Positions 31,671 to 39,653 of a stretch of 64,000 bases of DNA are shown here, piece after piece. Origin of the DNA: Paenibacillus sp. VTT E-133291 (GTDB taxonomy: Bacteria > Bacillota > Bacilli > Paenibacillales > Paenibacillaceae); the NCBI RefSeq assembly GCF_002264395.1, contig NZ_NFVA01000004.1:1-64000 (forward strand), given 5' to 3'. Every line of letters starts with the position of its first letter. Positions within the stretch are counted from its first letter, which is position 1. Under the pieces are notes generated by a model, which was given only the letters and a program-made list of their open reading frames with translations, was not told the origin of the DNA and searched no databases. The position numbers and the translations under genes were made by a program.

Positions 31671-31674
31671 GCGC

Positions 31675-32448
31675 TTAAGAGTGAAATTTAATTCCTATAG
31701 CTTTGAACTTGTTCTTCATATAAGTATATGGACATTTAGACGGCGCACTTTCGTCATCCCGCAGAAAATATTGCTTCCATTCCAAATTGCTCTCCTGCCC
31801 ATACCATTGAAGGGAAGGATGCGCAGGAATACTATCATAGTCTGCGAGCTTCTTGCGGATCTGCTTTTTCATATTTCGACCAAATGCGGTAGAATCGTTA
31901 ATATTCTCGAATACCCAACGCGGCTGAAAGGCAATCACAAAATAAGGGGTATGGCGGCTTCTTCGCAGCTCATGTGCCGGGGTTGCGCAGAACGCAAAAT
32001 ACGGATGCCCATCATAGCAGAACTCCCACGAAGGATGTGCGGGATCGGTAGAAATTTCATCCGGCCAGGGCACCGTATCCACCGCACTGACGCGGCCCAG
32101 AATGGACCAGAACAAATTCTCATATTCCTCGATGGAGTAGCCTTCTGCCAGATCTGCCGGAGTTTCAAAAAACAGGACAAGGGAGGCATATTTACCGGTA
32201 TCCCGCGAGCATTGGCCATATTGGCGAAGTAAATGAGCGACTTCCGTAGTCGAGTCTTCGTTTCGTGGATCAGCAACGAAACCAAAGCGTAAATTATTGG
32301 ATAGAAACCCCTGCCGTCCCGGGATACAGGGATATTTGCCTTCAGGATCTGCAATCATAGATGTAAATTGACGAAAAGCATCCTGCTGCCAGTACGGCAG
32401 CTCAGCCAGATGTTCATCCAGCCAGACCTTTGTGTTCAAATGGGCCAT
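31675..32448 (-). CDS. YqcI/YcgG-family protein (DcsA/GntA-like heme N-hydroxylase family)
   Basis: 257 residues, soluble. Family features include YPCIPGRQGFLSNNLRFGFV near residue 40, YASLVLFFETP, FWSILGRVSAVD, DPAHPSWEFCYDGHPYFAFC, and the C-terminal SKCPYTYMKNKF. Characterised relatives are heme-dependent N-hydroxylases acting on guanidino groups: DcsA (arginine, D-cycloserine pathway) and GntA (guanitoxin pathway). Heme ligation and activity are not proven here. Same strand as the LysE (92-base gap) and DUF1989 genes. Confidence 0.82.
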   Translation of the reverse strand: MAHLNTKVWLDEHLAELPYWQQDAFRQFTSMIADPEGKYPCIPGRQGFLSNNLRFGFVADPRNEDSTTEVAHLLRQYGQCSRDTGKYASLVLFFETPADLAEGYSIEEYENLFWSILGRVSAVDTVPWPDEISTDPAHPSWEFCYDGHPYFAFCATPAHELRRSRHTPYFVIAFQPRWVFENINDSTAFGRNMKKQIRKKLADYDSIPAHPSLQWYGQESNLEWKQYFLRDDESAPSKCPYTYMKNKFKAIGIKFHS

Positions 32449-32540
32449 CCAAAAACACCCTCCTCGTTAAGTTCAAAACATCCTATGCGAAGGGAGGGAG
32501 ATAGGTGAAGGCCTAGGGAATCTCTTGCTGGTTGAACCTA

Positions 32541-33167
32541 TTAGCCAAACAACTGTATAAATGCCTGAGAGCCGAAGTAGATGCCAAAACCAAGAAGGCA
32601 AATCCCCGCGGCAAGGGAAATGAACCGGAGCATAGAAGGGCCGGTGAACCGATGAAAGAAGCTAGACAGCATCGCCATCACCACATCCCAGAGTAGGATG
32701 CCGACAAAAATACCCATGCTGTTCCACAGCACCTGATCGAAATGTTGATTTTCTATGCTTTTGGCCAGAATGGAGCCGTAAATGCCTAACCAGAACAGAA
32801 TGCTGAGTGGGTTCATCAGTGCCATTAGAAATCCAGAACGGAAGGCGCTAGTGCCGGTCTGTGCACCACGCGAGGCGGATCCAGGCACGGCATTGATATT
32901 TTTCAAAGTGTCAATTCCGGTATACAGGAGAACGAAGCTGCCGAATGTCCATAGGAAGGTTTTCATAAACGGGGTATTCAGAAAGTGAGCTAATCCAAAG
33001 TAAATGAGTAGCATATACACTAAATCCGCACACATGGCCCCCAGTCCAATCATCCAGGATTGGAAAAATCCCATCCGCGCTCCCCGGTCAAGCTGGGCTG
33101 CATTGATGGGACCAATAGGTGCAGATAATGAGATGCCGAGTACTATATAGGTGATAAAGCTATTCAT
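32541..33167 (-). CDS. LysE-family amino acid exporter
   Basis: 208 residues from ATG 33167 (AAGGAG eight bases upstream; the ATG two codons earlier is only two bases from it). Six membrane helices with LSAPIGPINAAQL near the start and LMALMNPLSILFWLGIYGS in the middle, the hallmark Pro/Asn motifs of LysE/RhtB exporters. Would export a basic amino acid, homoserine-like compound or derivative. Lies between DUF1989 and YqcI/YcgG genes on the same strand. Confidence 0.9.
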   Translation of the reverse strand: MNSFITYIVLGISLSAPIGPINAAQLDRGARMGFFQSWMIGLGAMCADLVYMLLIYFGLAHFLNTPFMKTFLWTFGSFVLLYTGIDTLKNINAVPGSASRGAQTGTSAFRSGFLMALMNPLSILFWLGIYGSILAKSIENQHFDQVLWNSMGIFVGILLWDVVMAMLSSFFHRFTGPSMLRFISLAAGICLLGFGIYFGSQAFIQLFG

Positions 33168-33274
33168 GGTCATCGCTCCTTGAATGAGATGTTAACTTGT
33201 ACAAGTCATTCTATTCAAGAAGTGGGCCGGTTAGAAGACGAGCCTGGTGGGCGCTATTCTTTTTGCAACATACT

Positions 33275-33865
33275 CTAAAGAATCTCTACGGCAATCGGTG
33301 TACACTTGTACCCATTGCAGACACTTTCGGAGCAGGGACAAGCTGATATGGCAATGATCAGATCCATCTCAGCCCGCAACTCCATATAATCCCCGGCTTT
33401 AGAAAGCGGTCGCTCCACGCTGACTTTTCCAGAAGGATCAATGACAGTATTCATAAAAAGATTAAACGGATAATGCTGATCGGGAGCGGGCAGGCCAAAC
33501 TCCGATAGCGCCTCATTCAGGTTATTGTAACAGCTGGCGTGATCCTTTTTGTTATACAGCACCTCATACATCTCGGGACGACAGGCAGAGTTAATGAAAT
33601 CATGACGGCCCACAGTATCCTTAATAATCGTAAGCAGTGGCCTGTATTGGTTGGAATAGAGGATGTCCCCCGGGAGCACATTCATCTTGCCTAGAGCATC
33701 TATCGTTACACCGGGGTCAATCCGTTCATTAGGGCGAACGGCGTTATAAGCAGCAAAATCTGCTACCTGCTCTCCTTCTACATCGGTTACCCGGACGATC
33801 TGCCCTTTGTCCAACTTGAAGCCCAATCCCTTGGTTGCTGGAATTAGCCATTGGTGTTCACTCAT
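33275..33865 (-). CDS. DUF1989 (urea carboxylase-associated / carboxyguanidine deiminase-like) protein
   Basis: 196 residues, cytosolic. DUF1989 features: LDKGQIVRVTDVEGEQVADF, LPGDILYSNQYRPLLTIIKD, GRHDFINSACRPEMYEVLY, PFNLFMNTVID, and the Cys-rich end ISACPCSESVCNGYKCTPI that probably binds metal. Paired DUF1989 subunits CgdA/CgdB form carboxyguanidine deiminase; stand-alone members like this are uncharacterised. First gene of a possible DUF1989-LysE-YqcI/YcgG transcription unit, RBS AAGGAG. Deimination of a guanidino compound is an inference from family and context. Confidence 0.85.
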   Translation of the reverse strand: MSEHQWLIPATKGLGFKLDKGQIVRVTDVEGEQVADFAAYNAVRPNERIDPGVTIDALGKMNVLPGDILYSNQYRPLLTIIKDTVGRHDFINSACRPEMYEVLYNKKDHASCYNNLNEALSEFGLPAPDQHYPFNLFMNTVIDPSGKVSVERPLSKAGDYMELRAEMDLIIAISACPCSESVCNGYKCTPIAVEIL

Positions 33866-34090
33866 GAGTATTCTCCTTCGGTCATAGTCTGTGAGAAGTA
33901 GTATGGCTTTTTGCCAAAAAAGTCATACCAAGTATGGAGCAGTGTGACGTTCATAGAAACAATTGTATTAGATATGATGACATTACAAGCCTATAGTAGC
34001 GTTGTTGCAGGAATCATCCCATTTGTCGTTGAATATATCCCGTTAACCGTATTGCGTATTCAAGATACGCAGCCACAGGAGGGAACAACT

Positions 34091-35008
34091 TTGAAATCGA
34101 CTACCGTTCAAAGCCTTACAGAGAAGTTTAAGCTGGAAGTACTTGCAGGTGCTAGCTGCATGGAACGTGAAATCACTCGTTCAAAGGCGCATAGACCTGG
34201 TCTGGAGTTCGTGGGTTACTTTGATTTTTTCCCAACGAAGCGGGTACAAGTATTGGGCTGCAAGGAAATCAATTATCTGTTAACCCTAAGCGTTGAAGAG
34301 CGCAAGTTACATATTGGTAATATCGTCAAGTATCATCCACCATGCTTTATTGTGACGACAGGTCAGCAGGAGATTCCTTATTTAACTCTATTCTGCGAAG
34401 AAGAGGGCATCCCGTTGCTTCGGACGCAGGAGACGACGACAGAGATCATCGCAAAGATTGACACCTATCTGGTGAAGGCGCTGGCGCCAGAGCTTTCAAT
34501 TCATGGGGTATGTGTAAATGTGTCTGGTATAGGTGTCCTACTCCGGGGCAAGTCTGGGATTGGAAAAAGCGAAACCGCGCATACGCTTATTAGAAGAGGC
34601 CACCGGTTTGTGGCGGATGATATCGTGGTGCTGAAGAAGCTGGGACCGGCAACGCTTCTCGGCACACATAATGAGACGACCCGCGAATTCCTAGCGCTGC
34701 GCAGTATTGGTCTGATCAATGTTGTACGCCAGTACGGGCGTAGAGCTTTTCAGGATGAGACGCGAATTGTACTCGACATTGAGTTGTCTCCTTGGCGAGA
34801 GAATTCCTTGAATAATGAGCTCGAGCTGGAGCCGAAGTTCACAGACTATCTTGGTGTCCAAATTCCACATATTGAAATCCAGCTTCAGCCCGGCCGTGAC
34901 GTAGCCGGCCTAATCGAAGCTGCCGCCAACAACTGGTATCTGAAACAGCTTGGCTATAGCGCCGTTGAAGAGTTTATGCAGAGGATTGAAAACGGGATGC
35001 AGTCGTGA
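34091..35008 (+). CDS. hprK: HPr kinase/phosphorylase paralog
   Basis: 305 residues from TTG 34091, with AGGAGG (34077-34082) eight bases upstream; an ATG-less 60-codon open extension to 33911 has no RBS support. N-terminal HprK domain (SLTEKFKLEVLAGASCMERE, FVGYFDFFPTKRVQVLG), then the kinase domain with the pre-loop His (IHGVCVNV), P-loop GKSGIGKSETA, GHRFVADDIV, and C-terminal signature LGVQIPHIEIQLQPGRDVAG plus IEAAANNWYLKQLGY. HprK phosphorylates HPr on Ser46 to drive CcpA catabolite repression. Not next to lgt/ppaX as in the usual operon, and the segment after LRSIGLINV is divergent, so it is probably a second copy. Confidence 0.82.
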   Translation: MKSTTVQSLTEKFKLEVLAGASCMEREITRSKAHRPGLEFVGYFDFFPTKRVQVLGCKEINYLLTLSVEERKLHIGNIVKYHPPCFIVTTGQQEIPYLTLFCEEEGIPLLRTQETTTEIIAKIDTYLVKALAPELSIHGVCVNVSGIGVLLRGKSGIGKSETAHTLIRRGHRFVADDIVVLKKLGPATLLGTHNETTREFLALRSIGLINVVRQYGRRAFQDETRIVLDIELSPWRENSLNNELELEPKFTDYLGVQIPHIEIQLQPGRDVAGLIEAAANNWYLKQLGYSAVEEFMQRIENGMQS

Positions 35009-35053
35009 AGGTAAAACATATGGATAAATAGAATATCCAAGTACTTTTGAAAG

Positions 35054-35100
35054 GACTGTCCGCAGGTGAGAGTGCTGCTTATGGACGGTCTGTCTTTTTA
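35054..35100 (+). terminator. Terminator after the HprK paralog
   Basis: GACTGTCC (35054-35061) pairs with GGACGGTC (35083-35090) with one wobble, followed by TGTCTTTTTA. Confidence 0.6.
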
Positions 35101-35162
35101 TTATGACCTACGCATTACTTTTTGCGTATGCTAAACTGTAATAATGAAAAGGGGGATGGACC

Positions 35163-35729
35163 ATGGGTAGAAAACAAACTTTTACTGAAACCGAGCTGCT
35201 TGATATGACAAAAAAATTAGTATTGGATCATGGCTACGATGGCTTTCATCTCAAACTGCTCTCGCAGCATCTGTCCGGTGCCCGAAGTACCATTTATCAA
35301 TATTATGCTAATAAAGAAGAAATCGTTGCCGCTTGTATGAAGCGCGTAATTGCAGCGGTATTAGATAAGGCATTAACAATTAACGAGGCAAATCCCATGG
35401 ACGCTCTCGAGCAGTTACTTCTCATTTACGTAGAAGAATCTTCGCTCCATCAGCTCCTGGGAGATGCCAGTAAAATAAACACAGCGAATTCTGCTGCAGC
35501 GGCGAGGGATCTTGAATTTATTGAAGAAGCACATAAGACTCTTAAAATTCAGCTATCTGGTTTGTTCGCACGCGCACAGCAGGAAAAAAGCCTACGGCAG
35601 GATATCCCACTTCCTGTACTTATTGGTGTTTTTTTTAACCTAATTAATACACCAAATATGCTGAATATCCCAACACCTGATTGGGGTAAGGTGTTATTTC
35701 AAATGTGGATTGGGGGTGCAAAGAGCTGA
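35163..35729 (+). CDS. TetR-family transcriptional regulator
   Basis: 188 residues: N-terminal helix-turn-helix VLDHGYDGFHLKLLSQHLSG followed by ARSTIYQYYANKEEIV; the C-terminal ligand and dimer domain is all helical. Located 123 bases upstream of, and on the same strand as, an ABC permease/ATPase pair whose leader carries two copies of a 14-bp palindrome, so it likely represses that operon. Ligand unknown. Confidence 0.92.
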   Translation: MGRKQTFTETELLDMTKKLVLDHGYDGFHLKLLSQHLSGARSTIYQYYANKEEIVAACMKRVIAAVLDKALTINEANPMDALEQLLLIYVEESSLHQLLGDASKINTANSAAAARDLEFIEEAHKTLKIQLSGLFARAQQEKSLRQDIPLPVLIGVFFNLINTPNMLNIPTPDWGKVLFQMWIGGAKS

Positions 35730-35747
35730 TCTAATTTTGAAGAGAAT

Positions 35748-35824
35748 TTGACACATGTGTCATTTATATTGTTTAATAAATGAGACAGATGTGGTGGTGC
35801 CATCTAATTTGACACATGTGTCAA
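35748..35824. promoter_or_regulatory. Twin palindromic operators and promoter of the ABC operon
   Basis: TGACACATGTGTCA occurs at 35749-35762 and again at 35810-35823, identical and perfectly palindromic. The first overlaps a TTGACA -35 (35748-35753) with TTTAAT (35772-35777) at 18-bp spacing as -10; the second lies between that promoter and the ribosome binding site. Best explained as binding sites of the TetR protein encoded just upstream. Confidence 0.75.
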
Positions 35825-35852
35825 TTAATATAAAGGGAGCTGAAAAAAGATA

Positions 35853-36974
35853 ATGTTCTTAGCTATGAAGGAAATAATGCATAGTAAAATGAAGTTTTCA
35901 ATGATTGCTATTATTTTTGTATTAATTGCTTGGTTGGTATTCATTTTATCAGGTTTAGGAACTGGATTATCTACACTAGCTGCATCCACACTCAAGACTA
36001 TGAAGGCTGATTATGTAGTTTTTGAAGAAGGGTCGCAGTCTTCGATGAGCAAGTCTCTTCTGTCTGAGCAGTTATTGACCGAAGTGGAGTTATTGCCAAA
36101 TGTTAGTGCTGCAGCACCGATGGGAAGTACAATGGCAACAGCGCTGAAAGAGCAAGGTGCTAAGAATGAGGATAAGGTAGACATCGCGATTATTGGAATT
36201 AATCCAGGAAGTTTCTTGGAGCCGACTATCGTGGAAGGGGAGAGTTTAACTTCTGAGAATTCTACTGGTGTACTAGTGAACTTGACCATGAAGGATGAGG
36301 GTTATAGCCTAGGTGATACTTTTCAGTTAGACGGTACAACGGAATCATTAACGATTATCGGGTTTGTGAAGGATCAGACCTATAACCACGTTGCTTCCGT
36401 ATTTACTCCGATGGAGGAGTGGCGGAAGATTAGTTTTGCTGCTCCGGGTTCAGATAAAGGAATTCCAGGTCCGGTTAATGCAATTATGCTGCAAGGCAAG
36501 GATATCGATCCAGAAGTAATGAATAGCAAATTATCAGGTACGGATACGGTTACCCGGGCAGAAGCTGTTCAAGGGATGCCAGGTTACAAGGAAGAGAATG
36601 GTACTATTTTAATGATGCTAGCATTTTTGCTGGCGATCTCTGCATTCGTGCTTGGAGTGTTCTTCTATGTAATTACGATGCAGAAGAGCAACCAGTTTGG
36701 CATTATGAAAGCTATAGGTGCCAGTAACAAATTCCTTGGAAAAGCCATTATATCGCAAGTATTTATAATTTCTTTGACTAGTATTGTAATTGGAATCTTA
36801 CTGACTTATGGGACAGCCGCCATTATGCCGAAGGGTATGCCTTTCAAGCTGGAAACGAATCTTGTCGTAATTTATTCTTTAATCTTACTAATCATCGCTG
36901 TGTTAAGTTCGATGGTATCCGTTCGAAAGATTACAAAGATTGATCCGCTACAGGCATTGGGGAGGGTTGAATAA
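35853..36974 (+). CDS. FtsX/MacB-type ABC transporter permease (DevC-like)
   Basis: 373 residues: N-terminal membrane helix ~15-40 with IMHSKMKFSMIAIIFVLIAW, a ~200-residue extracellular MacB periplasmic-core-like domain, then three C-terminal helices of the FtsX type with the cytosolic motif MQKSNQFGIMKAIGAS and the end SVRKITKIDPLQALGRVE. Works with the ATPase whose start codon overlaps its stop by one base (TAATG). Such pairs move lipids, peptides or signals outward, not nutrients inward. Confidence 0.92.
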   Translation: MFLAMKEIMHSKMKFSMIAIIFVLIAWLVFILSGLGTGLSTLAASTLKTMKADYVVFEEGSQSSMSKSLLSEQLLTEVELLPNVSAAAPMGSTMATALKEQGAKNEDKVDIAIIGINPGSFLEPTIVEGESLTSENSTGVLVNLTMKDEGYSLGDTFQLDGTTESLTIIGFVKDQTYNHVASVFTPMEEWRKISFAAPGSDKGIPGPVNAIMLQGKDIDPEVMNSKLSGTDTVTRAEAVQGMPGYKEENGTILMMLAFLLAISAFVLGVFFYVITMQKSNQFGIMKAIGASNKFLGKAIISQVFIISLTSIVIGILLTYGTAAIMPKGMPFKLETNLVVIYSLILLIIAVLSSMVSVRKITKIDPLQALGRVE

Positions 36975-37672
36975 TGACTAAGGGATTACAAATGAATGAT
37001 GTCACAAAATACTATGCTGAAGGAAGTAATCGTATCGCCGCACTCGATCATGTAACCCTATCGGTCGAGCCGGGTGAGTTCGTGGCTGTAGTTGGACCGT
37101 CGGGTTCAGGTAAAAGTACGTTCTTGTCTATCGCTGGAGCCATGCTTGAAGCTTCAGAAGGGGAAGTTAAGCTGAACGGGCATACTATTTCTACGCTTAC
37201 TGCCAAAGAACTGTCGAATATAAGACTACAAGAAATCGGATTTATTATGCAATCTTCAAATTTGGTTCCATATTTAAATGTTTTGGATCAATTGCTAATA
37301 GTAAAAAGGATGTCGAGCACAGTAACTAGAGAGGATAAGCAATTGGCCACTAAGCTGCTCGAAGAGCTGGGTCTTGGCGCGAAGCTAACAAGTCTTCCAG
37401 AAGAGTTATCAGGTGGGGAGAAGCAACGGACAGCCATCGCTCGCGCTTTAATAAATAACCCTAATGTCATCTTGGCGGACGAGCCTACAGCTAGTTTGGA
37501 TACTAAACGGGCCCATGAAGTAGTTAGTCTAATCGCGCAAGAGGTGAAGTCACGCCAGAAAGCAGCGATTATGGTTACTCACGATGAACGTATGCTTAAA
37601 TATTGTGATAAAGTATACCGGATGGAGGATGGTAAGTTATCTTTGTTCCCTCTAAAAGATGTTTATAAATAA
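36974..37672 (+). CDS. ABC transporter ATP-binding protein (LolD/MacB type)
   Basis: 232 residues with complete motifs: Walker A GPSGSGKST, Q-loop MQSSN, signature LSGGEKQRTAIARAL, Walker B VILADEPTASLD and H-loop VTHDE. Energises the FtsX-type permease encoded immediately upstream; the one-base overlap implies translational coupling. Controlled, by inference, by the TetR regulator at 35163..35729. A hairpin terminator follows. Confidence 0.96.
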   Translation: MTKGLQMNDVTKYYAEGSNRIAALDHVTLSVEPGEFVAVVGPSGSGKSTFLSIAGAMLEASEGEVKLNGHTISTLTAKELSNIRLQEIGFIMQSSNLVPYLNVLDQLLIVKRMSSTVTREDKQLATKLLEELGLGAKLTSLPEELSGGEKQRTAIARALINNPNVILADEPTASLDTKRAHEVVSLIAQEVKSRQKAAIMVTHDERMLKYCDKVYRMEDGKLSLFPLKDVYK

Positions 37673-37691
37673 ATTTTTCTCTGTCTACACA

Positions 37692-37727
37692 AATAGACCG
37701 CAGATCAATTCTGCGGCCTATTTTTTT
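37692..37727 (+). terminator. Terminator of the ABC operon
   Basis: AATAGACCGCAG (37692-37703) pairs with CTGCGGCCTATT (one A-C mismatch), followed by a run of T. Confidence 0.8.
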
Positions 37728-38055
37728 AATAGTAAATTATGCTTTCAGAAATTAGAGGATCATTTAAGATTAGAGGTGTTGTATTCAACCAGCTCGAGTC
37801 AGTTGCTAAGTTTGAAACTTTTGTTAAAGACTGAGTAGCTAATGATGAAAAGAATCGTAATCAAAGAGCGACTGTGGCTGACACGGCGCTTTTTTTGTGA
37901 TGATTGTAATCTTCTTGCGACATACTATTCCTATGTAATAACCCCCTCAAGGGTATGAATACGCAGGAGGACTTGCGTTATTGGCTGGGCATAGGCTATA
38001 AATGGTATAATTTCTAATAGGTATTTTGAGTGATCGTTACTAGGAGGTATTAATG
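37728..38055 (+). other. Gene-poor stretch: possible 31-codon ORF, terminator-like hairpin, promoter
   Basis: Between the ABC terminator and the TPR-SUKH gene. An ORF ATG 37739 to TGA 37834 encodes 31 residues (MLSEIRGSFKIRGVV ... FETFVKD) with coding-like composition but no RBS; it may be a tiny gene or a remnant. Near 37866-37899, AGCGACTGTG and CACGGCGCT can partly pair and are followed by TTTTTTT, a weak terminator. TGGTATAAT (38003-38011) is an extended -10 placed for the downstream gene. Nothing else is recognised. Confidence 0.4.
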
Positions 38056-38937
38056 ATGAGTGATGAGCTATTGGAAAAATTGGACACTTGGCATGAAGAG
38101 GATGAATTTCAAGAAATCGTGGATGCAATAACGGAAATTCCTGAAGAGGAAAGAGATTATGTTCTAACTAGTCATTTGGGCAGAGCACTTAATAATCTCG
38201 GGCAATATGAAGAGGCCTTAGAGCAGTATTTGAGCATTGAAGAAGAGGGCGAAGGTGATCCGCTCTGGCATTACCGTATCGGAGTTTCCTACTATTATCT
38301 GAAGCGCTATGACGAAGCTTTAAAAGCATTTACAATTGCAGACGAGCTAGAGCCTGATGATGAGGACACCTTGGAGTTTTTGGGTTGGATCAAACGCAAA
38401 TTGGCTAAGAAAGCTACCAAAAAGCCTGTGAGTAAACCCGCAAATAAGCCTGTAGTAGCAATCGACTCCACCAATTTTTGGGATGACAGCGAGTATGCGT
38501 TCGAAGAATATATCTCTGAACGGCCTACAGATGCATTGATTGCTTCAGTGGAAGAAGAGCTGGTATTTAAGTTGCCAAAATACTACGTTGAAATGATGAA
38601 GTTACATAATGGGGGAATTCCTCATAACAATCGGTACCCAATTCCGGGAACAGGAGAATTTATTACGATTTCAGGTATCCTTGGCATTGGACGAGATAAA
38701 AATAGGTCGCTCTGTGGAGCTTCAGGCAGCCGGAATGTGATTGAAAATGGACGTTATCCAGAGGTTGGTGTGGTGATTTGTGATTGTCCTTCGGAGAATG
38801 AAGTAATCATGCTGGATTACCGCGAGTTTGGAAATGATGGCGAACCTGAGGTTATCCATGTAGATCGTGATAACAAATACAAGATTACTCGCTTGGCTGA
38901 CAATTTCGAGTCCTTTATCGGTGGACTGGTGAAATAG
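38056..38937 (+). CDS. TPR-SMI1/KNR4 (SUKH) fusion protein
   Basis: 293 residues from ATG 38056 (AGGAGG seven bases upstream; ATG 38053 is closer than usual). N-terminal tetratricopeptide repeats (~35-115: GRALNNLGQYEEALEQYLSI, YYYLKRYDEALKAFTIADEL), a Lys/Pro-rich linker ~116-135, then a SMI1/KNR4 domain (~150-290) with ELVFKLPKYYVEMMKLHNGG and VVICDCPSENEVIMLDY. SUKH domains are frequent immunity proteins against polymorphic toxins. No toxin gene is nearby, so the role here is open. Cytosolic. Confidence 0.85.
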   Translation: MSDELLEKLDTWHEEDEFQEIVDAITEIPEEERDYVLTSHLGRALNNLGQYEEALEQYLSIEEEGEGDPLWHYRIGVSYYYLKRYDEALKAFTIADELEPDDEDTLEFLGWIKRKLAKKATKKPVSKPANKPVVAIDSTNFWDDSEYAFEEYISERPTDALIASVEEELVFKLPKYYVEMMKLHNGGIPHNNRYPIPGTGEFITISGILGIGRDKNRSLCGASGSRNVIENGRYPEVGVVICDCPSENEVIMLDYREFGNDGEPEVIHVDRDNKYKITRLADNFESFIGGLVK

Positions 38938-39094
38938 TGGATTCGGCGATTTAGCTGAAGGCGAGACGGGTTCCGAGTCGTTAGACTTTGGTGAACCTAT
39001 AATTAGTCATGAATCAGCCCATTCATGAACCAGGAAACAGAGCAGCGGTTATCCAATCATGGAGATACGCTGCTCTGTTTTCTTTTTTATCCAC

Positions 39095-39532
39095 TCATTG
39101 ACCGTTAATGAACACCCTGGACTGAAGTACATCGAGCGCTTGGTTGATTTCCTCCAATTCTTCAGTAGAAGAATCTTTAATTCGATCCAGAAAACGTTCG
39201 CCGATTTGCTCAAAAGCTTTATTCATCATCGCTTGTCCCTCTTCAGACAGTCGGATAAATTGCTTACGCCGATCTTCTGCGACATCAAACTTCTCACAAA
39301 GGTTCTTTTCCGTTAATTTCTTAAGTTCACGGCTTGTGTTTGGCATAGAGATATTCTTACAATCGCTGATTTGGCTGAGGGTAACAGGCTGGCTAACGGC
39401 AATATACTCCAGAATACTATATTGAACAGGCGTAATACCTTCCGGTCTAACATCTTTGGTTAGGTCGAATGTTACTTCATGGACTGCCGTCGTAAAGGTC
39501 ACTAATTTATGGAAAAACGCTTCTTTGTCCAT
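39095..39532 (-). CDS. MarR-family transcriptional regulator
   Basis: 145 residues from ATG 39532 (AAGAGG eight bases upstream; a GTG three codons earlier overlaps it). Winged helix with LEYIAVSQPVTLSQISDCKN, SMPNTSRELKKLTEKNL and wing FDVAEDRRKQFIRLSEEG, flanked by dimer helices. Divergent from a flavodoxin-fold oxidoreductase; the 121-base gap carries TTATCA-N2-TGATAA-type dyads, so it likely represses itself and that enzyme until an oxidant or quinone acts on it (inference). Confidence 0.93.
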   Translation of the reverse strand: MDKEAFFHKLVTFTTAVHEVTFDLTKDVRPEGITPVQYSILEYIAVSQPVTLSQISDCKNISMPNTSRELKKLTEKNLCEKFDVAEDRRKQFIRLSEEGQAMMNKAFEQIGERFLDRIKDSSTEELEEINQALDVLQSRVFINGQ

Positions 39533-39582
39533 TACGATCACCTCTTAGTGTAAACCTTAACAAAATAATTATCATAATACAA

Positions 39583-39637
39583 TTATCATTTGACAACTAA
39601 ATATAGGTTGTGATACGATTTTGTTATCAAATGATAA
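39583..39637. promoter_or_regulatory. Two dyad operators between marR-like and oxidoreductase genes
   Basis: TTATCAAATGATAA (39624-39637) is a perfect 6-2-6 dyad just upstream of the oxidoreductase RBS. TTATCATTTGACAA (39583-39596) is the same element with one mismatch, nearer the marR-like gene; a further half-like AATTATCATAAT lies at ~39567. Probable MarR-type binding sites. Confidence 0.65.
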
Positions 39638-39653
39638 TTAAAGAGGTGGAGCA

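Noticed and set aside
33866..33910. Guanidine riboswitch (ykkC, mini-ykkC or guanidine-III) before the DUF1989 or APC genes
   Set aside because: I looked for paired ACGR-loop hairpins or the ykkC core here and at 30290-30359 and found none convincing. A covariance-model scan would settle it.
33911..34090. 60-codon N-terminal extension of the HprK paralog
   Set aside because: No RBS at 33911, and the HprK domain begins at the TTG at 34091 with perfect AGGAGG spacing and the family's usual length.
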